This document shows, in pieces, positions 61,699-64,000 of a stretch of 64,000 bases of DNA. A model generated the notes under the pieces. It did no database searches. It was not told the origin of the DNA and worked only from the letters and a program-made list of their open reading frames with translations. The DNA comes from Glandiceps talaboti (lineage: Eukaryota > Hemichordata > Enteropneusta > Spengelidae): assembly GCF_964340395.1 (NCBI RefSeq), contig NC_135557.1, positions 19,544,725-19,608,724 on the forward strand. Reading direction: 5' to 3'. The translations under genes and the position numbers were made by a program. The first letter of the stretch is position 1. Every line of letters begins with the position of its first letter.

Positions 61699-62388
61699 CA
61701 CACGCAAATTCCCCAGGGTGTTTCACATAATGTTACCAATCTTGTATGCCGCTAAACTTTTTCTCTCTATGTAAGCCAAAAATAAGCAGTCTGTCCCATA
61801 CTTTGTAGACAACGCGGCGAATATTACAAGAGTATTTGCTATCATCTGACAAAATGGTCGTCGCCTGACTTTTGGATGGTCGTGTGACTTCTTGTCAGTA
61901 TGTGACGTCAGAGAGGGCGGTATATTGGCAGACAAATTGCCTGTGTAACATCGAAAGTACTCTCGGTGATGTACACTGAGTAACTTTCGAAGTACTTCAC
62001 CTACAGCGGTACATCGATGTACAATATTACTGTTACATTAGCATAACTCAACCCCGGTGTTACATCAGAGTATGTACACTTGCGTAACACTGACGAGTCT
62101 GCATACGCTGTACCTGCAGAAGAGACATGCAGCTGAACGTCAGTGGAGATCTACACCGCAGTACAGCTAGATGAGAAATCAGTGTTACGTTAGTGTAACT
62201 CTCCCTTAGTGTTACATCAGAGTATATACACTAGCATTACATCGTCGAGGTCAAGTGCTGTACCTGCAGAAGTTGCATGCAGCAGACCATCAGTGTAGTT
62301 CTTCACCGTTGTACCACCAGCAGAGAAGCTGTTGTTACACTAGCGTAACTCACCTCCAGCAGTATGTCGAGGGGGGAATTTGCGTGTG
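61699..62388. mobile_element. 690-bp element with CACACGCAAATTCCCC inverted ends and internal 152-bp repeats
   Basis: A 16-bp perfect inverted repeat at 61699-61714 and 62373-62388. Inside, GTGTTACATCAGAGTATRTACACT recurs with a 152-bp spacing (62057 and 62209), together with CTGTACCTGCAGAAG and further GTTACRTTAGYGTAACT motifs. No clear target duplication and no transposase frame. Confidence 0.7.
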
Positions 62389-63647
62389 AATGTATGTATA
62401 TATTTTAATGCTCGTTCACTGATCTACTCAACTGTATGTCTTGTAGATCATTGCGTTATTGGCATTGTCTTTTTTGACAGGCATACTTTCTATTTAGTTT
62501 TTGAAAATCCAATCATTTCATAACCTATTACTGTTATCTCTGCAATATAAACTGCCATTTTGCCATTGCTATGGACATGGTCTTTGTTGCTATGCACATT
62601 TGTGTCAATTGACGTTTAGATCAGCTGTGCTAAAATGTTCTGTCTCAGTCATTAATTTACTCAATTATGACATTTTTTGCTATCAATATTCTTAATTTGT
62701 TAAATTAGTAATATTTGCATCTCATTTTAAATTATTCACGTTTATTATTTTGCTCGGAATTATTTATTTCTATAGCCCATATCAAATTAGAGTTTCCATA
62801 TATAGTATACGATTTTCGTAAATTGATCGAGAAAATTGTATGTGTATGAATTTTTACTGTTCCATTGTTGTTTGTTGTGCTTTGTCCTTTTTTAAATGTT
62901 TCTTATTTGTGATAATTCCTATGGTAACCTGGAATGTTGCATATATACACCTACACGTACTAGTATGTTTGTTAGTCACCAAGGAATACAACTTGACTAG
63001 CTTTGCAATTTCTTGATCCCTTTTGCCATGTATTTTGTATAGTGATATGTATCTATTTTAAGGTTAATTTTTATCACATTGTTGAATAATCATTACTATA
63101 TATACAGTAATTTTCAGTACCTGCAATAACACTTTCACCAGATGGTAGAGGTCAACACAAAACAACAATATAATTTCATTTTCTTGTACACTAGCGTTTA
63201 AACACAAATCATGGCATCGACTAAGAAATTGAATGACTTATTATGTCTCAGCATTTTTATACAAAGCTGTCATTGGTCAAATTCGAATCACATGACCTTC
63301 TTTAAAAACACTATACGGTGACATTGCCCGCATATGTGGGCTGGCACTATTTACAAAGATTTTGATGATGGTGTCCTCACTTTCAGTTTTGGCATCAAAA
63401 TTCTGGTAAAGTCTAGAATACCAAAACTTGTGCTACTAAATTGTGCTATTGCCCACACAGGTATGTGTTAATACATAATTTCAAAGTACTTATTTGGTAG
63501 AATTGCAACATCTTTTAAATTTTAATGACAGTGTAAGTTACAGACATCAAGTTCTCCCCTTGATTTTGAAATAATGTATTATTGCTAAAATACTGAGGAG
63601 GGATATATTTTGGGTGAAAAGTACTCATTATGGTAAGCCATATGTTT
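62389..63647. other. Shared 3' flank of copy G
   Basis: Resembles the flank of copy F (about 52200-53300), for example CAAATTCGAATCACATGACCTTCTTTAAAAA near 63277, but without the foldback repeat. No gene seen. Confidence 0.55.
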
Positions 63648-63832
63648 TCAATAGTTTCTTAGATTAATGACAAGGTCATAAGGTTTGGGTACAAGAGTGA
63701 CCCCTAAATTGCCCTCAGTATCTGGTCTTTTTACACCAGTTGGTAATTCAAATTTGAATTGGTGTATCATGGATGTGAAATAGAGGAATAGTTCTTGTTT
63801 TGCCAGTTTTTCACCCATACACACCCTACGAC
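63648..63832 (-). CDS. Terminal exon of a seventh CYP2-clan P450, copy G (partial)
   Basis: A 185-nt exon begins in phase 1 after a cttccttgcag acceptor. It encodes GRRVCMGEKLAKQELFLYFT, with the heme-ligand cysteine (Val replaces the Met found just before it in the other copies), and ends NLRNY and a stop. Length and phase equal those of exon 6 of the other copies. The upstream exons lie beyond the right edge on the minus strand. Exon 5 is not in the remaining 168 bases, which is expected since intron 5 is about 800 bp in the other copies. Confidence 0.86.
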
Positions 63833-64000
63833 CTGCAAGGAAGATGGAAAATATGTTAAATAAAAAATAATTGATTCTTTTTTTTGTTATAAAAAAGAAC
63901 TAACTCTGCTTCATACCATGGAAATATAAATGGTTATGCTTCCATGTTCATACAAATGATCCATAATTTTTCAAAGAAGATGGATATAAATTAATACAAA

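Overview
The window is eukaryotic: coding sequence is split by GT-AG introns, DNA is AT-rich, and non-coding parts are full of tetranucleotide microsatellites (ACAT, ACAG), (TA)n runs and short inverted-repeat transposons. The gene content (CYP2-clan cytochromes P450 and a secreted LDL-receptor class A protein) fits an invertebrate bilaterian animal. I cannot fix the phylum from the sequence alone.

Layout. (1) Positions 1-7921, minus strand: the 5' part of a secreted protein gene with a signal-peptide exon, a short linker exon, two class A LDL-receptor exons and two candidate 18-nt microexons. It runs off the left edge. (2) Positions 9373-51399, plus strand: five complete P450 genes in tandem (A, B, C, D, E). 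(3) Positions 53310-58125, minus strand: a sixth complete P450 (F), tail-to-tail with E. (4) Positions 63648-63832, minus strand: the last exon of a seventh P450 (G) whose body lies beyond the right edge. Every complete P450 has six coding exons with identical intron phases (1,0,0,2,1). Exons 2-6 have identical lengths (143, 501, 188, 119, 185 nt); only exon 1 varies (346, 331 or 343 nt). Products are 493 (A-D), 488 (E) and 492 (F) residues, with the membrane anchor, PPGPWG hinge, I-helix, ExxR, PYRF and FxxGxRxCxG motifs all present. All six look functional.

History visible in the sequence. A-D are very recent duplicates whose flanks were copied as well. The B-C interval holds an orphan copy of an exon of the LDL-receptor-type gene and a truncated 5' end of an E-type gene, so the duplicated block was larger than one P450. 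F is diverged in exons 1-4 but nearly matches A-D in exons 5-6, which suggests gene conversion. The C-D interval is a nest of DNA transposons, several with clear target-site duplications, and one insertion elsewhere (23992-24988) is confirmed by an empty site in a paralogous segment.

The P450s probably act as endoplasmic-reticulum monooxygenases on lipophilic substrates with a shared P450 reductase; substrates cannot be read from sequence. I found no rRNA, tRNA gene or CRISPR array, and no convincing new multi-gene system. The most unusual signals are splicing-related: stop-free in-frame microsatellite introns in B and C, a minisatellite in E that multiplies a 5' splice site, and paired 18-nt phase 1-1 microexons.
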